Shown: positions 1 through 5,711 of the stretch, one piece after another | Layout of the letters: the number at the start of each line of letters is the position of its first letter | Position numbering within the stretch: the stretch's first letter is position 1 | Assembly (NCBI GenBank): GCA_021202325.1 | Contig: JAJQDF010000057.1 | Span: forward strand, 1-6,781 | Length of the DNA: 6,781 bases | Direction: 5' to 3' | DNA from: Clostridiales bacterium | GTDB taxonomy: Bacteria > Bacillota > Clostridia > Lachnospirales > Anaerotignaceae | Translations under genes and position numbers: made by a program | The notes under the pieces: generated by a model | Database searches by the model: none | Told to the model about the DNA's origin: nothing | What the model saw: the letters and a program-made list of their open reading frames with translations, nothing else

Positions 1-915
1 TTACAGCAGCTTAAATATGTGGCAATTGTAGAAAAATACGGTTCATTCAGCAAGGCCGCCCAAAAGCTCTATGTGTCCCAGCCAAGTATAAGCAAGCTGG
101 TACATTCTCTGGAGGAGGAGCTTGGGATTACTATATTTGACAGAAGCTCAACAGGAATCACCATTACTCCCGAAGGAAGGGAGCTTCTAAAGCTCGGAAA
201 CAAGCTCATGCGTGATGCCGAATACATAAACGAATATTTCTACAAAGAAACAAATAATAAGAAGGCATCATTCTTTGTCAGCAGTCAGCACTATAACTTT
301 GTTGTGGCCGCCTTTGCGGAGTTTGTTAAAAAGATAGATTCCAATCATTACATGGTAGGTCTCAGCCAAACGAAAACCGCCAGCATAATAGACGATGTAA
401 GAAAACAATACAGCAATATCGGCATAATATTTTTGTCTGCCCTCAACAGGAACCATATGCTAAAGGTTCTAGACGACAACAATCTTGAATTTCATAAGCT
501 TACGGAAACCGTTCCTCACATATTCTGCTCAAATCGGCACCCTCTTGCCGCCAAAAGCAGCGTAAGTACAGATGACCTTTTGGATTATCCATGCATAATG
601 TATGAGCAAACATTGGATTCGCCGGGATTTTATCAGGAAGAGATGATACTTCCCAATTTTTATCCGACGAAGGTTATATATTTGAGCGATCTTTACATAA
701 GCGAAGCGATTCTTACTGACTGCGGCGCCTACGATATAGGCACAGGTATTATCACCAAGCGTCTTTCCAAAACCATAGCCTGCATTCCCATAGAGGTTGA
801 CGACACTGTAGATATTGGCTGGATAGGAATAAAAGACAAAAAGCCCGATGCCCTGGAAAATGAATTTTTAAAGTATTTGAAAAAGCAGATAAGCAACTGC
901 TCAACGGTGCGCTAA
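1..915 (+). CDS. LysR-family transcriptional regulator (5' end outside window)
   Basis: A LysR-type transcriptional regulator that binds DNA through an N-terminal winged helix-turn-helix and senses a small effector through a C-terminal periplasmic-binding-protein-like domain. The reading frame is open from base 1 (L-Q-Q-L-K-Y-V...), where LysR proteins normally read M-x-x-QQLKYV, so only about two to five residues are missing. The GTG at 19 is internal to the first helix and is not the real start. The helix-turn-helix is clear in residues 1-60 (GSFSKAAQKLYVSQPSISK, then LEEELG..IFDR and the T-P-E-G wing). Residues from about 90 to 300 form the effector domain, and the total of 304 visible residues is normal for the family. 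The next gene on the same strand, 120 bp away, is a sulfur amino acid PLP enzyme, which makes that gene the natural regulatory target; this is inference from position. The effector cannot be read from the sequence. Confidence 0.93.
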   Translation, partial: LQQLKYVAIVEKYGSFSKAAQKLYVSQPSISKLVHSLEEELGITIFDRSSTGITITPEGRELLKLGNKLMRDAEYINEYFYKETNNKKASFFVSSQHYNFVVAAFAEFVKKIDSNHYMVGLSQTKTASIIDDVRKQYSNIGIIFLSALNRNHMLKVLDDNNLEFHKLTETVPHIFCSNRHPLAAKSSVSTDDLLDYPCIMYEQTLDSPGFYQEEMILPNFYPTKVIYLSDLYISEAILTDCGAYDIGTGIITKRLSKTIACIPIEVDDTVDIGWIGIKDKKPDALENEFLKYLKKQISNCSTVR

Positions 916-936
916 ATTATTTTGTTATAAACTGCG

Positions 937-951
937 ATAGTTTTCGGATAT
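937..951 (+). promoter_or_regulatory. possible LysR-type T-N11-A operator
   Basis: A 15-bp element, ATA-N9-TAT, contains the T-N11-A spacing (T at 938, A at 950) usual for LysR-family binding sites. It sits just upstream of the candidate -35 hexamer of the lyase gene, directly after the LysR gene. Such short AT-rich matches occur often by chance, so this is only a candidate. Confidence 0.22.
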
Positions 952-980
952 TTCAAATTTCGTTCGTATTGTGCTACCAT
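952..980 (+). promoter_or_regulatory. candidate promoter of the PLP lyase gene
   Basis: A TTCAAA -35-like hexamer (952-957) is separated by 17 bp from a TACCAT -10-like hexamer (975-980). The -10 carries an extended TG at 972-973 (TGCTACCAT). Each hexamer matches the consensus at four of six positions. The start of transcription would be near 987, leaving a leader of about 50 nt with no obvious riboswitch. No terminator hairpin was seen between the LysR gene and this point, so read-through from the regulator is also possible. Confidence 0.4.
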
Positions 981-1020
981 AATTTGCGTAAACAGATTGT
1001 TTGAAAAGCAAAACATTTTA

Positions 1021-1028
1021 TGGAGGTG
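1021..1028 (+). promoter_or_regulatory. ribosome binding site of the PLP lyase gene
   Basis: TGGAGGTG, a near-complete anti-16S match, ends 7 nt before the ATG at 1036 (GGAGG to ATG is 9 nt). It fixes the start there and rules out the upstream in-frame TTG at 997, from which this site would lie inside the coding region. Confidence 0.9.
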
Positions 1029-1035
1029 CAATTTA

Positions 1036-2250
1036 ATGAGTCAGCTTAAACTTAGACATCCGGATTTGGATACAGAAAATTTAAAATTCAACACAGTGGA
1101 GGTACACGCCGGCGAACCCAGAGATATGTACGGAGCACTTATCCCGCCTATCTACCAAACATCTACTTTCTATTTTGATACTACTGACGATGCAGTTAAA
1201 GCTTGTGAGGATTTTACAGAAAGCTTTGCCTACAGCCGTATTACCAATCCCTCTGAGGATTACTTGGCACAGAAGCTTGCCGCAGTTGAGCACGGCAAGG
1301 GCTGTGTTGTTTACGCTTCAGGAATGGGAGCCGTAACAGGAGCGCTTTTCGCACTTCTTAAAGCCGGCGATCATGCAATATTTACAAAGGCAAAATATTC
1401 AGGAACAGAAGAGGTTGCCACAGATTATTTCCCCAGATTCGGCATGGAATACGACTTCTTTGATTCGGACGACATAAGCCAGATTGAGCCTTTAATTAAG
1501 CCCAACACGAAGCTTATATATCTTGAGTCGCCTGCAAATCCCACTATGATTCTTGTTGACATAGAAGCTGTAGTTAATATTGCCAAAAAACACGGCATAA
1601 AGGTATTTGTTGACAACACATTCGCAACTCCGTTCAACACTAATCCTCTTGATTTGGGCGTTGACGTTGTTATTCACAGCTTAACAAAATATATCGGCGG
1701 CCACGGCGATATTCTTGGCGGCGCTGTTATATCTAACGATGAGGAGTTCATTAGAGAATGCCGTCTTGGAACTCTTATGCACTTAGGCTCGGTTATTGCA
1801 CCCTTTACCGCTTTTCTTGCAACGAGAGGATTAAAGACTCTCGGTGTCAGAATGAAGCAGTACAACGAAAGCGCATTAAAGATTGCTGAATGGCTTGATG
1901 CCAATCCCAAAATTGATATAGTTCGCTATCCTCTGCTTAAATCCAATCCCCAGTATGAGATTGCAAAGCGCCAGATGAAAGGCGGCGGAGGTATGATAAG
2001 CTTCGACGTTGCCGGCGGTCTTGAGGCCGGAAAGAAGTTCATAAACAGCCTTAAGCTCTGCACAATTGCCGTTTCGCTGGGAGATACGGAAACACTTGTT
2101 GAACAGGCGGCAGCTATGACTCACACTATGATTCCCAAAGAAACCCGCGAGGCTGCCGGAATCACTGACGGTATGATTCGTATGTCAGTCGGCCTTGAAG
2201 ATCCCGATGATATCATTGCCGACCTTGAACAGGCTCTTGCAAATATTTGA
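1036..2250 (+). CDS. PLP-dependent Cys/Met metabolism enzyme (methionine gamma-lyase / cystathionine gamma-synthase type)
   Basis: A 404-aa cytosolic fold-type I PLP enzyme of the Cys/Met metabolism family, which carries out gamma- or beta-elimination or replacement on sulfur amino acids. Visible motifs: Y66-S-R68 (phosphate contact from the partner subunit), S95-G-M-G98 (cofactor phosphate loop), Y121, the D193-N-T-F cofactor-ring aspartate, S-L-T-K218-Y-I-G-G-H with the Schiff-base lysine, and R382 in the MIRMSVGLED segment, which binds the substrate carboxylate. Length is typical. The sequences VSLGDTETLVEQ and the R-x-S-V-G-L-E-D end resemble methionine gamma-lyases. However, the position of their catalytic cysteine (Y-G-C-T) reads Y121-S-G123-T here, as in many cystathionine or O-acylhomoserine enzymes, so the exact substrate is open. 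The preceding LysR gene probably controls it, and a hairpin terminator follows the stop by about 40 nt. Confidence 0.9.
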   Translation: MSQLKLRHPDLDTENLKFNTVEVHAGEPRDMYGALIPPIYQTSTFYFDTTDDAVKACEDFTESFAYSRITNPSEDYLAQKLAAVEHGKGCVVYASGMGAVTGALFALLKAGDHAIFTKAKYSGTEEVATDYFPRFGMEYDFFDSDDISQIEPLIKPNTKLIYLESPANPTMILVDIEAVVNIAKKHGIKVFVDNTFATPFNTNPLDLGVDVVIHSLTKYIGGHGDILGGAVISNDEEFIRECRLGTLMHLGSVIAPFTAFLATRGLKTLGVRMKQYNESALKIAEWLDANPKIDIVRYPLLKSNPQYEIAKRQMKGGGGMISFDVAGGLEAGKKFINSLKLCTIAVSLGDTETLVEQAAAMTHTMIPKETREAAGITDGMIRMSVGLEDPDDIIADLEQALANI

Positions 2251-2291
2251 TAAGCATATAAACCTACAACACCAAACCCCTTTTATCTAAT

Positions 2292-2341
2292 AAAAGCTCT
2301 TGATATGCCGGTCTTTAAACCGGTATAACAAAAGCTTTTTT
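2292..2341 (+). terminator. Rho-independent terminator of the lyase gene, possibly bidirectional
   Basis: The inner stem ATGCCGGT (2305-2312) pairs with ACCGGTAT (2319-2326) around the loop CTTTAA, with one G-U pair. An outer stem, AAAAGCT (2292-2298) with AGCTTTT (2333-2339) plus TTG/CAA, extends it. A T run at 2336-2341 follows. On the minus strand the same hairpin ends in a weaker TTTTATT tract and lies just past the stop of the convergent lipoprotein gene, so it may stop both transcripts. Confidence 0.85.
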
Positions 2342-2363
2342 GTTATAGATATAATTCCATTTT

Positions 2364-2837
2364 TTAAATCGTAGATACATCGCACTGTGCATCCGCATAG
2401 AAAGTAATCTGTACAGTAGATTTCATATTAAAGATATAATACTCCGTCGTATTTGAATTTGAGTCCACAACGCATACATCATATGTGGCATCCGAGTCCA
2501 GACTTTCCATGGTTATCTTAACCTTAGTTCCATCCTGTATGGGCGATGTAATAAGGCTGTTGCCCCAGTCGCCTCCGCCTGATACGGCCACATACAGTGC
2601 TGTTATATCGGCACTCGATGAATTGGCGGCATAGAACTCATAGTCAGCCAGCGATGCTATCTCGTCATGACTTATTTTTGTTATATCCGTGCTTGCTATA
2701 GTATCCGCTGATGAATCATCCGCTGTTGAAGTTTCCTGTCCGGCATCCGTCTGCTCCTCGTCGTCCGAGCTTCCGCAGGCAGTCATTGATAACGCAATTA
2801 CTGCGGCAGTCAACACTATTATTAATCTCTTTTTCAT
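2364..2837 (-). CDS. small secreted lipoprotein, unknown function
   Basis: A 157-aa exported lipoprotein. The N-terminus has a basic MKKR, a hydrophobic stretch at about residues 5-18 and a lipobox M-T-A-C21, so Cys21 would be lipidated and the protein anchored on the outer face of the membrane. Residues 22-50 are an acidic Ser/Asp/Thr-rich linker. The rest (about 68-157) looks like a small beta-rich domain with the pattern ADITALYVAVSGGGDWGNSL, then an I-x-D-G-T-K-V-x-I turn and T-Y-D-V-C-V-V-D. I associate this pattern from memory with small domains of unknown function in secreted Firmicute proteins. Three Cys remain after the lipobox or near it (C21, C122, C152); the last two could form a disulfide. 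The ATG at 2837 is preferred because GGAGGT lies 9 nt upstream. A longer in-frame start at 2861 would fall upstream of the predicted transcription start. It has its own promoter and converges on the lyase gene. Confidence 0.88.
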   Translation of the reverse strand: MKKRLIIVLTAAVIALSMTACGSSDDEEQTDAGQETSTADDSSADTIASTDITKISHDEIASLADYEFYAANSSSADITALYVAVSGGGDWGNSLITSPIQDGTKVKITMESLDSDATYDVCVVDSNSNTTEYYIFNMKSTVQITFYADAQCDVSTI

Positions 2838-2846
2838 CTGATTTTT

Positions 2847-2852
2847 ACCTCC
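2847..2852 (-). promoter_or_regulatory. ribosome binding site of the lipoprotein gene
   Basis: GGAGGT on the minus strand, 9 nt before the ATG at 2837. It selects the MKKR start over an upstream in-frame start at 2861. Confidence 0.88.
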
Positions 2853-2864
2853 GCTAACCACGTT

Positions 2865-2893
2865 ATTATACTAAAGCAGGGTAGAAAAGTCAA
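2865..2893 (-). promoter_or_regulatory. strong sigma-A promoter of the lipoprotein gene
   Basis: On the minus strand, TTGACT (2893-2888) is followed after exactly 17 bp by TATAAT (2870-2865): five of six and six of six consensus matches. Transcription would begin near 2858, about 20 nt before the start codon, leaving only room for the ribosome binding site. This is the clearest promoter in the window and suggests constitutive, fairly high expression. Confidence 0.9.
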
Positions 2894-2930
2894 TTAAACC
2901 GCCAAATTTTAAGCATTGTTTAATGAAGGT

Positions 2931-2957
2931 AAAAACTGCGGACATTTAAGCCCGCAG
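2931..2957 (-). terminator. Rho-independent terminator of the five-gene operon
   Basis: Read on the minus strand, CTGCGGGC (2957-2950) pairs with GTCCGCAG (2943-2936) around the loop TTAAAT, giving 8 bp with one G-U pair. A TTTTT run (2935-2931) follows directly. It lies about 120 nt past the stop of the CARF nuclease gene and upstream of the lipoprotein promoter, separating the two transcription units. Confidence 0.85.
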
Positions 2958-2967
2958 CCTTTATATA

Positions 2968-3066
2968 TCATTTTTTCCTAAATTTTTTATTATTATGCAA
3001 AAGCTCATAACTTAGAAGAAGCTTCTTTTGGATAATACCGGTCTCAGGCACGCTCCCTATTGTGTA
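2968..3066 (-). other. 33-codon open frame without a start, possible gene remnant
   Basis: Between the CARF gene stop (3078) and the terminator (2957) there is one frame, offset from the CARF frame, that stays open from a TGA at 3069-3067 to a TGA at 2970-2968. It reads like ordinary protein (for example SVPETGIIQKKLLLSYELL) and ends 10 nt before the terminator hairpin, as a real gene end would. It has no ATG/GTG/TTG start with a ribosome binding site. A 32-residue open run is also common by chance, so this may be nothing. No other feature was found in 2958-3077. Confidence 0.15.
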
Positions 3067-3077
3067 TCAACCGTTAT

Positions 3078-4265
3078 CTATACCCTGCTCCACTTCATAG
3101 CGACAATATCCTGCTGTGAAACAGCCTCATAGAGGCGCTCACCAAAATTCTGGCTCCTTATGTCTTTTCTGTCCATTACTATTATACCGAATTCCTCAGC
3201 CTTTTTTAATGTTCCGGTCTGCTTAACTTTTTCATCGCCGGATGTTACTATTATTCCCTTTGAGAACCAGCCTCCGAGCCTCTTTCTCTGTATATAGAGC
3301 TCATTTACATCCGGCGTTGATATTCCTCTAAGCTTACATGAAACGAATATCGGTATGGAATTTTCCATAATTATAACATCTATCTCATTGCCGGCCACGC
3401 TCACACCGTCATAGGCATCCCAGTCTATCATAGCTCCCAGCTTAACATCAGAAAATTTGTTGAGCTGTTTGGCATTTATGAAAACATACATCTCCAGCCA
3501 AAGCCCATATGTAGTCAAATAAGTTTCGGCCTCGGGATAGCAATATGTAAAGCTGACTCTTTCATCCGATACCGATAAATCCTCAATAAATTTATTTTTC
3601 TCAAACATCTGAAGCATTTTTGCGTTCGGTCTGTATTTTCTGCCGTCCTTATGTACAAACGGAACACGAGCCGAAAAATGAGTTCCGTGCCCCATTGCAG
3701 AACCTGCCGCCTGCAAATATCCGCAGGTGTAGCTCCAGTCCTTCAGATTCTTAAATATGTAGCGGCACATATCCAATATGGCTCCGAAGTGTTCTTCCTC
3801 AGGCTCCCTATGGGACTCGCCCACAAATTCCGCTCCCTTCGCATCCATAAAGTCTTCCAGCGACAGCACCGCCGTATCCATTGAAAATTCCGGATCATCT
3901 ATGTCGTGTATCTTTCCGCCGGCAATATCTGTATGGTACATTTTTATATTTTTCTCGAAGCCTGCCCTATGTCCAGCAATCATCATAAGCTCACTGCCGC
4001 CGGTCATTTCCATGGCACAGGCATCATACCGTTCAATGGCATCAATCGTTTTTTCATAAATGTCCTGAACGCTGTTGATGTTGACAGGAACTTTCTCGAC
4101 CTCTACATCTTTAATATGTTTTTTAAAGCATTTTTTAAGGGCGATAAAATATTTATCATCATTTATGGCGCTGTCGTAAATATAGACAACCCTCTGGGGC
4201 TTCAGCGTCAGCACCGCCAATATATTTTTTATCGTGTCCTTATCGAAATATTCAATCAGTGTCAT
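3078..4265 (-). CDS. CARF-domain PD-(D/E)XK nuclease, Card1/Can2-like (DUF1887 family)
   Basis: A 395-aa predicted cytosolic nuclease. Residues 1 to about 150 form a Rossmann-like CARF domain: VVYIYDS (27-32) for strand one and the ligand-loop signature M87-T-G-G-S-E-L, which corresponds to the x-T-G-G-T-K loop that contacts cyclic oligoadenylates. After a middle helical/winged region (about 155-250) comes a restriction-like fold: G254-L-W-L-E258, D281, N293-E-I-D296, V308-S-C-K311 and a distal GGWFSKGIIVTSGD (331-344). In the known members Card1 and Can2, cyclic tetra-adenylate switches on cleavage of nucleic acids. Here the acidic residue of the E-x-K motif is Ser309, so activity is uncertain. 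The ATG at 4265 is chosen because GAGGA lies 8 nt upstream; longer in-frame extensions have no such site and would overlap the YtfJ gene. It starts 4 nt after the ytfJ stop, so it is the last gene of that operon. No cas gene or CRISPR array is in the window. Confidence 0.9.
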   Translation of the reverse strand: MTLIEYFDKDTIKNILAVLTLKPQRVVYIYDSAINDDKYFIALKKCFKKHIKDVEVEKVPVNINSVQDIYEKTIDAIERYDACAMEMTGGSELMMIAGHRAGFEKNIKMYHTDIAGGKIHDIDDPEFSMDTAVLSLEDFMDAKGAEFVGESHREPEEEHFGAILDMCRYIFKNLKDWSYTCGYLQAAGSAMGHGTHFSARVPFVHKDGRKYRPNAKMLQMFEKNKFIEDLSVSDERVSFTYCYPEAETYLTTYGLWLEMYVFINAKQLNKFSDVKLGAMIDWDAYDGVSVAGNEIDVIIMENSIPIFVSCKLRGISTPDVNELYIQRKRLGGWFSKGIIVTSGDEKVKQTGTLKKAEEFGIIVMDRKDIRSQNFGERLYEAVSQQDIVAMKWSRV

Positions 4266-4269
4266 GGTA

Positions 4270-4659
4270 TTAGTCCTCAACGACTGTCTTTTCCTCGAAC
4301 TCCACCTTTGTTTCCTCGTCCTTTTTCTTACCAAAGGCCGAACCGAAATTGAGCTTAGCCGCAATACCCGGTGCCATATCAATAAGTTTGCTTACTGCAT
4401 CCTGATTTTTGATATTTACAAGCTGTACAGTTCCATTTGCTATAGCAATAACAGCACTGGGCGCAATCTTAGCACCAAGGCCGCCTCCGCCTGCACCGCT
4501 GTTTGCTCCGCCTGCTCCCACACCAACGGATACATCAACGAGAGGAATAAGCGTAACCTCGCCAACCTTTACCGGATCGCCGACAACAGTTTTCGACGAA
4601 ACAAAGTTCTCCATTTTATCCATTAAAATCTCAAGGTTATTTCCCATTTCATTTGCCAT
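4270..4659 (-). CDS. ytfJ: YtfJ / GerW-family sporulation-associated protein
   Basis: A 129-aa soluble protein of the spore_YtfJ (GerW) family. The family pattern is complete: an N-terminal helix (residues 5-20, N-N-L-E-I-L-M-D-K-M), then G-D-P-V-K-V-G-E-V-T-L-I-P-L, a glycine-rich stretch (46-62) with GVGAGGANSGAGGGGLGA, and P67-S-A-V-I-A-I-x-x-G-T-V-Q-L-V. A charged Lys/Glu tail (111-129) ends it. In Bacillus subtilis the homologue is made in sporulation and affects germination; related proteins also occur in non-sporulating bacteria, so a role in spores here is not proven. The ATG at 4659 is chosen for the AAGGGTGAT site 4-5 nt upstream. An in-frame GTG at 4668 lies inside that site and is less likely. 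It lies directly after the ytfI stop, the same order as the Bacillus ytfI-ytfJ pair. Confidence 0.92.
   Translation of the reverse strand: MANEMGNNLEILMDKMENFVSSKTVVGDPVKVGEVTLIPLVDVSVGVGAGGANSGAGGGGLGAKIAPSAVIAIANGTVQLVNIKNQDAVSKLIDMAPGIAAKLNFGSAFGKKKDEETKVEFEEKTVVED
4274..4278 (-). promoter_or_regulatory. ribosome binding site of the CARF nuclease gene, inside ytfJ
   Basis: GAGGA on the minus strand lies within the last codons of ytfJ (V-E-D), 8 nt before the ATG at 4265. It sets the nuclease start and makes its translation depend on ribosomes finishing ytfJ. Confidence 0.85.
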
Positions 4660-4663
4660 TTTT

Positions 4664-4672
4664 ATCACCCTT
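4664..4672 (-). promoter_or_regulatory. ribosome binding site of ytfJ overlapping the ytfI stop codon
   Basis: AAGGGTGAT on the minus strand resembles the full anti-16S consensus with a gap. It contains the TGA that ends ytfI (4667-4665). Its GGG lies 8 nt before the ATG at 4659, favouring that start over the GTG at 4668 and coupling the two genes. Confidence 0.7.
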
Positions 4673-5711
4673 TTATTAATAATATTATAATTTCTCTTAC
4701 CGGTTTAACGACTATAAATCTTAATACATAGAATATCATAAACGCCGGAACAATGCGTCCCTTTACGCTTAGCTCGCCCTCAATCACTTCTCTGTCAAAT
4801 ACGGCCTCCAGCTCTATCGGCCTATTGAGTATGCCGTTTAATGCCCATGCCGCACCGACTACCTCGCCTGTAAGCGATGGATCTGAAAGACCGACAGTGC
4901 CCTTCAAATAAAAGTCCTTCGGCAGAACTCCCTTAAGCAGGGAACTGATAAGCCTCATCACTGCCTTTATCACTGCCTTTCGCTCACTCTTAGGCATTTT
5001 CACAAAGTAGCTCAGATTGAGAGTGGTTTTTTCTTCGTCTGTATCTGTTTCATTTGTATTTGAATCCGACTTATCCTCATCGGATTTATCGGTATTTTTG
5101 ATACGTTTTTCCTTTTTGGGCTCTGTACTTTCTTCCGAAAGCTTCACCCTTTTAACTTCAACATTTGAAATATCAGGCTTTTCATACTTCGGCTTTATGT
5201 CCGTAAGCTTTACTTTTCTGACTGTCGGTTCGACCTCTGTGTTGTCCGTATTCTCCCAGTCATCAATCTTTACGGAAATTTTCGGTTCAGTGTTCCTTTC
5301 CGGCAAAGCCGACTTAGGCTTTTCAGCCTGTTTGGGCTCAGAAGCTTTCTTGAGTTCAGGCTTTTCAGCCTCGACCTTTTTTCCCTTCGGCTTCTTTTTG
5401 TCCTCAGATTTAGGCTTGTCCTTTTTCTTCTTATCTTTCTTGTCCTTTTTGCCCTTCTTATCCAGATTAAGCTCTTTGCCGAATATTTTTATTTTTAGAT
5501 CGACATTTCCGTCGGCAAAGCCCACCTTCACGCTCAGTATGCCCAAAAGCAGCTTAATTTTTGCAGTCGCCACGGTTTTATCATATTTTTCGCCCTTTAT
5601 ATCATAATAAATTGGGCAGAAAAGAACAATAAGCAGAATGATAAGTACAACAGCAATCACCCACAGCAAAGCCGAACCTATGAACTTCAACACTTTTAGC
5701 AAAGCCGTCAT
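4665..5711 (-). CDS. ytfI: DUF2953 membrane-anchored protein (YtfI), with long charged linker
   Basis: A 348-aa protein of the DUF2953 family, function unknown. One transmembrane helix (about 7-32, LKFIGSALLWVIAVVLIILL) is followed by a P-I-Y-Y-D-I-K-G segment and a beta-rich part (45-85). Residues 85-230 are an extremely Lys/Glu/Ser/Asp-rich, low-complexity linker with repeated K-K-D-K and E-K-P/E-P-K units. The conserved C-terminal part follows: F-Y-L-K-G-T-V-G-L-S-D-P-S-L-T-G (267-282), then G-R-I-V-P and a hydrophobic end (321-346). It is roughly 100 residues longer than I expect for Bacillus YtfI, all in the linker. The start ATG overlaps the stop of the Lit-like gene as ATGA, with AGAGGAGA a few bases upstream. 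It forms the usual pair with ytfJ just downstream. Confidence 0.88.
   Translation of the reverse strand: MTALLKVLKFIGSALLWVIAVVLIILLIVLFCPIYYDIKGEKYDKTVATAKIKLLLGILSVKVGFADGNVDLKIKIFGKELNLDKKGKKDKKDKKKKDKPKSEDKKKPKGKKVEAEKPELKKASEPKQAEKPKSALPERNTEPKISVKIDDWENTDNTEVEPTVRKVKLTDIKPKYEKPDISNVEVKRVKLSEESTEPKKEKRIKNTDKSDEDKSDSNTNETDTDEEKTTLNLSYFVKMPKSERKAVIKAVMRLISSLLKGVLPKDFYLKGTVGLSDPSLTGEVVGAAWALNGILNRPIELEAVFDREVIEGELSVKGRIVPAFMIFYVLRFIVVKPVREIIILLIKG

Noticed and set aside
997..1035. In-frame TTG start giving 13 extra residues to the PLP enzyme
   Set aside because: The strong TGGAGGTG site lies inside this extension and is ideally spaced for the ATG at 1036; the extra residues do not fit the family's N-terminus.
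916..1035. S-box, T-box or other riboswitch before the sulfur amino acid enzyme
   Set aside because: The leader from the candidate promoter is only about 50 nt and contains no conserved stems or terminator; it is too short for these elements.
3000..3050. Second terminator around the AAGAAGCTTCTT palindrome
   Set aside because: The palindrome has no loop, is weakly paired in longer form and is not followed by a T run on the minus strand; the 2931-2957 hairpin fits much better.
3906..4626. Plus-strand open frames of 130-148 codons opposite the CARF and ytfJ genes
   Set aside because: They lie antisense to genes with clear family motifs and show no domain, promoter or ribosome binding site.
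5017..5607. 196-codon plus-strand open frame rich in Ser and Phe
   Set aside because: It is the antisense shadow of the Lys/Glu-rich linker of ytfI; its composition follows from complementing AAA/GAA codons and it has no ribosome binding site.
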